IMG/VR virus record: IMGVR_UViG_3300002835_000714 | Location: 1-31,433 of that record | Length of the DNA stretch: 31,433 bases | Strand: one strand, 5' to 3' | Source of the DNA: a virus | Shown: positions 30,286 to 31,433 of the stretch, in pieces | Numbering within the stretch: the stretch's first letter is position 1 | Layout of the letters: each line of letters begins with the position of its first letter | Made by a program: the position numbers and the translations under genes | Notes under the pieces: model-generated | Database searches by the model: none | Told to the model about the DNA's origin: nothing | What the model saw: the letters and a program-made list of their open reading frames with translations, nothing else

Positions 30286-30659
30286 TATTGTCTTATTTTA
30301 TAAGTGTCTGTTGTTGAATATTCAGTAAACGACATAGCCGTTCCGATTAGTTCCATTATGCCTGATTCAAGCATATTTAAACCCACAGGATTTGTATTGG
30401 TTGGGCTTGCTTGCTCATATATTTCATAGTCGTATTGACCATTCAAAGAAGATGCAAAGTTAGTATCTGTAACAATACTAAATTCATTGTACCTATCCTT
30501 GTACAAACTTATGTCTGTATTATTTAGCTTAACAAATTTAACCTCAGTATTTGCGCTTCTGTTAGTGAACACAAACAAATAATTAGGGTTAGTTAATAAC
30601 TCCTTTTCAGTCAATGTTAAAATAATATTTTGCGTCTGCCCTTTCGTTAACCTCATCAT
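30285..30659 (-). CDS. Conserved small structural-type protein
   Basis: The chosen start is the ATG pair at 30659/30656 (MMRLTKGQTQNIILTLTEKE); an upstream in-frame ATG at 30674 adds five residues and cannot be excluded. The protein has a repeated beta-strand character: NPNYLFVFTNRSANTEVKFV and FSIVTDTNFASSLNGQYDYE. A RLTKGQ start followed by an NYLF.F strand is common in proteins encoded just before the portal gene in Bacteroidetes phages. Probably a virion or assembly protein; function is unknown. Confidence 0.5.
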   Translation of the reverse strand: MMRLTKGQTQNIILTLTEKELLTNPNYLFVFTNRSANTEVKFVKLNNTDISLYKDRYNEFSIVTDTNFASSLNGQYDYEIYEQASPTNTNPVGLNMLESGIMELIGTAMSFTEYSTTDTYKIRQ

Positions 30660-30693
30660 ACTACTAAATAGCAAAAATTTGAATTTGTTGCAG

Positions 30694-30714
30694 TTAGGGG
30701 ATAAATAACCCTAA
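30694..30714 (-). promoter_or_regulatory. Inverted repeat TTAGGG/CCCTAA in leader
   Basis: TTAGGG (30694-30699) and CCCTAA (30709-30714) form a perfect 6-base inverted repeat with a 9-base loop, a few tens of bases before the first gene of the head block. It may be an operator or leader hairpin. Confidence 0.4.
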
Positions 30715-30738
30715 TATGTAAAGCTATTACTTTACCGC

Positions 30739-30763
30739 GTTATAACATCAGTCAAGTTATAAC
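30739..30763. repeat. Two copies of the palindrome GTTATAAC
   Basis: GTTATAAC, itself palindromic, occurs at 30739-30746 and 30756-30763, 17 bases apart. Close palindromic repeats in a gene-free control region suggest a protein binding site. Confidence 0.4.
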
Positions 30764-30776
30764 TTTACTTATTTGC

Positions 30777-30786
30777 GTAGTACTAC
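30777..30786. promoter_or_regulatory. 10-bp palindrome GTAGTACTAC
   Basis: A perfect 10-base palindrome within the intergenic region upstream of the head operon. Short, so it could be chance, but it lies close to two GTTATAAC palindromes. Confidence 0.3.
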
Positions 30787-30811
30787 TACTAACATTTAAC
30801 ATATTTTGTTA

Positions 30812-30838
30812 CAAATACCTATAAATCAGTAGCATATT
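30812..30838 (-). promoter_or_regulatory. Weak promoter candidate for the head operon
   Basis: On the minus strand an AATATG block is followed after 15 bases by GGTATTTG (30819-30812), close to the TATATTTG and AATATG pattern of the two conserved promoters but with a different -7 start and 2 bases more spacing. The head operon needs a promoter here because the terminator at 31005-31038 closes the upstream gene. Confidence 0.35.
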
Positions 30839-30878
30839 CGCCCTAATTCCATTACAACATTTTACATATTGTACCTAA

Positions 30879-30894
30879 AACATTGTACAATGTT
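30879..30894. promoter_or_regulatory. 16-bp perfect palindrome
   Basis: AACATTGTACAATGTT at 30879-30894 is a perfect 16-base palindrome. It lies upstream of the head block in a region free of genes, so it is a good operator candidate for a dimeric repressor or activator. Confidence 0.6.
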
Positions 30895-30961
30895 CCCAAT
30901 TCGGTAACAAGTTCTCTAATAGAAAACTTTATAAATCAATAATGTATCATATAAAGGATAA

Positions 30962-30994
30962 AATGAGCCGATAATGAGCGATATACGGCTCATT
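30962..30994 (-). terminator. Second hairpin downstream of the tail-tube gene
   Basis: AATGAGCCG (30962-30970) and CGGCTCATT (30986-30994) form a perfect 9-base stem; the loop holds another AATGAGCG. On the minus strand a T-rich stretch follows. It may be a back-up terminator after the one at 31005-31038, or a regulatory hairpin with half-sites. Confidence 0.55.
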
Positions 30995-31004
30995 AATGAT
31001 CTAT

Positions 31005-31038
31005 AAAAAAAACCGCCGAACGAATTAACGAACGGCGG
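31005..31038 (-). terminator. Strong intrinsic terminator of the tail-tube gene
   Basis: On the minus strand CCGCCG (31038-31033) pairs with CGGCGG (31018-31013) across a 14-base loop and is followed by eight T residues (plus-strand A run 31005-31012). It begins 24 bases after the stop at 31062. Confidence 0.9.
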
Positions 31039-31061
31039 CAAACCTATAAACCTATGAAAAC

Positions 31062-31433
31062 CTATGCGCCTGCTGTTTCTAAAACAGAATAAACTGCTTG
31101 TGCAACGCTTGGTGCTAATGCAGGCTCAGAACCTGTAAAAGTTAAAGTGAAACCACTTCTATCAGCTTGCGCAGTACCGGTAGATGCTGCATTTGCAGTC
31201 ATATCAATACCACGAGTTTTTCCTAAATACCAATAAATGCCGTTGCTATCTTTTGCAACTGCCACTAAACTATTTTGCGCTAACAAAAGTAATTCATTTC
31301 TTGTATTGGTTTGTAATTTGTTTAAAATTATTTGTAGTTCTTGACCATAAACAACTGTTCCGTTTGCAACAGAAGCAGTCATAGTTTGATTGAACATTGA
31401 AGTATCTTTAACTAAAGCATACTTCCAAAAACG
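31062..31433 (-). CDS. Partial 3' end of a tail-tube-like gene
   Basis: The frame is open to the high end of the window; about 123 residues are visible. The internal ATG at 31397 is not the real start, because the reading frame continues upstream (RFWKYALVKDTSM). The visible part has a beta-rich pattern: NGTVVYGQELQIILNKLQT, ELLLLAQNSLVAVAKDSNG, YWYLGKTRGIDMTAN and SGFTLTFTGSEPALAPS. A Q.L...I.KL...R.E...LA....V.V.D.NG..W.LG pattern recurs in tail-tube or similar structural proteins of Bacteroidetes phages. A strong terminator follows. The N-terminal part is missing. Confidence 0.55.
   Translation of the reverse strand, partial: RFWKYALVKDTSMFNQTMTASVANGTVVYGQELQIILNKLQTNTRNELLLLAQNSLVAVAKDSNGIYWYLGKTRGIDMTANAASTGTAQADRSGFTLTFTGSEPALAPSVAQAVYSVLETAGA

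Noticed and set aside
1-31433. Integrase, repressor or attachment sites that would mark a temperate phage
   Set aside because: No recombinase-like catalytic motif or lysogeny regulator was found in any frame, and no att-like repeat was seen by eye.

Overview
This window is a stretch of a tailed-phage genome of siphovirus type. Every gene I can support lies on the minus strand, so genes are read from high to low coordinates. The sequence is AT-rich, starts show no consistent Shine-Dalgarno sequence, and the -7-like TAnnTTTG elements are typical of Bacteroidetes. Several protein families (DUF4373/Lin1244-like replication protein, short gene lacking known function beginning MGTRSTYRI, tape measure ending in a VRAYVIQSDI-like tail) also point to a phage of a Bacteroidetes host, probably a flavobacterium. 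No integrase, excisionase or repressor was seen, so nothing suggests lysogeny. Both ends cut through genes (scaffold-like at the low end, tail-tube-like at the high end), so the window is an incomplete or permuted genome; the major capsid gene is probably missing from it.

Layout in transcription order. 31433-31062: end of a tail-tube-like gene and a strong terminator. 31000-30675: a gene-free control region full of palindromes. 30659-27392: a head/connector block (conserved structural protein, portal with a MuF-like C-terminus, connector, tail completion). 27392-25293: tail fibre with an S74 self-cleaving chaperone. 25293-22319: lysis and membrane block (holin-like proteins, two overlapping signal-peptide coiled-coil proteins that look spanin-like, M15 endolysin). 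22319-21128: DEDDy exonuclease and small genes, then a terminator. 21060-21026: a promoter, followed by 20992-16766: replication and recombination (ERF annealing protein, SSB-like acidic-tail protein, DnaA domain IV protein, DUF4373 protein, VRR-NUC nuclease, sigma-like protein). 16769-14124: small membrane protein, hexapeptide acyltransferase and two glycosyltransferases. 14137-9496: DNA modification and packaging (HNH nuclease, ParB-like protein, CmoA-like methyltransferase, C5-cytosine methyltransferase, terminase small and large subunits). 9450-9416: a second copy of the same promoter. 9390-7116: small genes ending in a tail assembly chaperone with a probable -1 frameshift (gpG/gpGT), then a terminator. 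7030-747: tail genes including the tape measure. 712-1: capsid protease and scaffold start.

The most interesting possibility is at 12680-11023. A protein closely resembling CmoA, which makes carboxy-S-adenosylmethionine, overlaps a C5-cytosine methyltransferase in which the usual motif X asparagine (GNSV) is arginine (GRSV). Substitution by a basic residue at that position is known to let an engineered cytosine methyltransferase use carboxy-SAM. The pair could therefore be a natural DNA-carboxymethylation system that puts 5-carboxymethylcytosine into phage DNA. This is inference; caveats are given in the findings. Other points of note are a 35-bp promoter element present twice with 30 identities and a shared upstream site at the same distance, several unannotated mini-genes coupled by ATGA overlaps, and an unusual order in which the tail block precedes the capsid protease.
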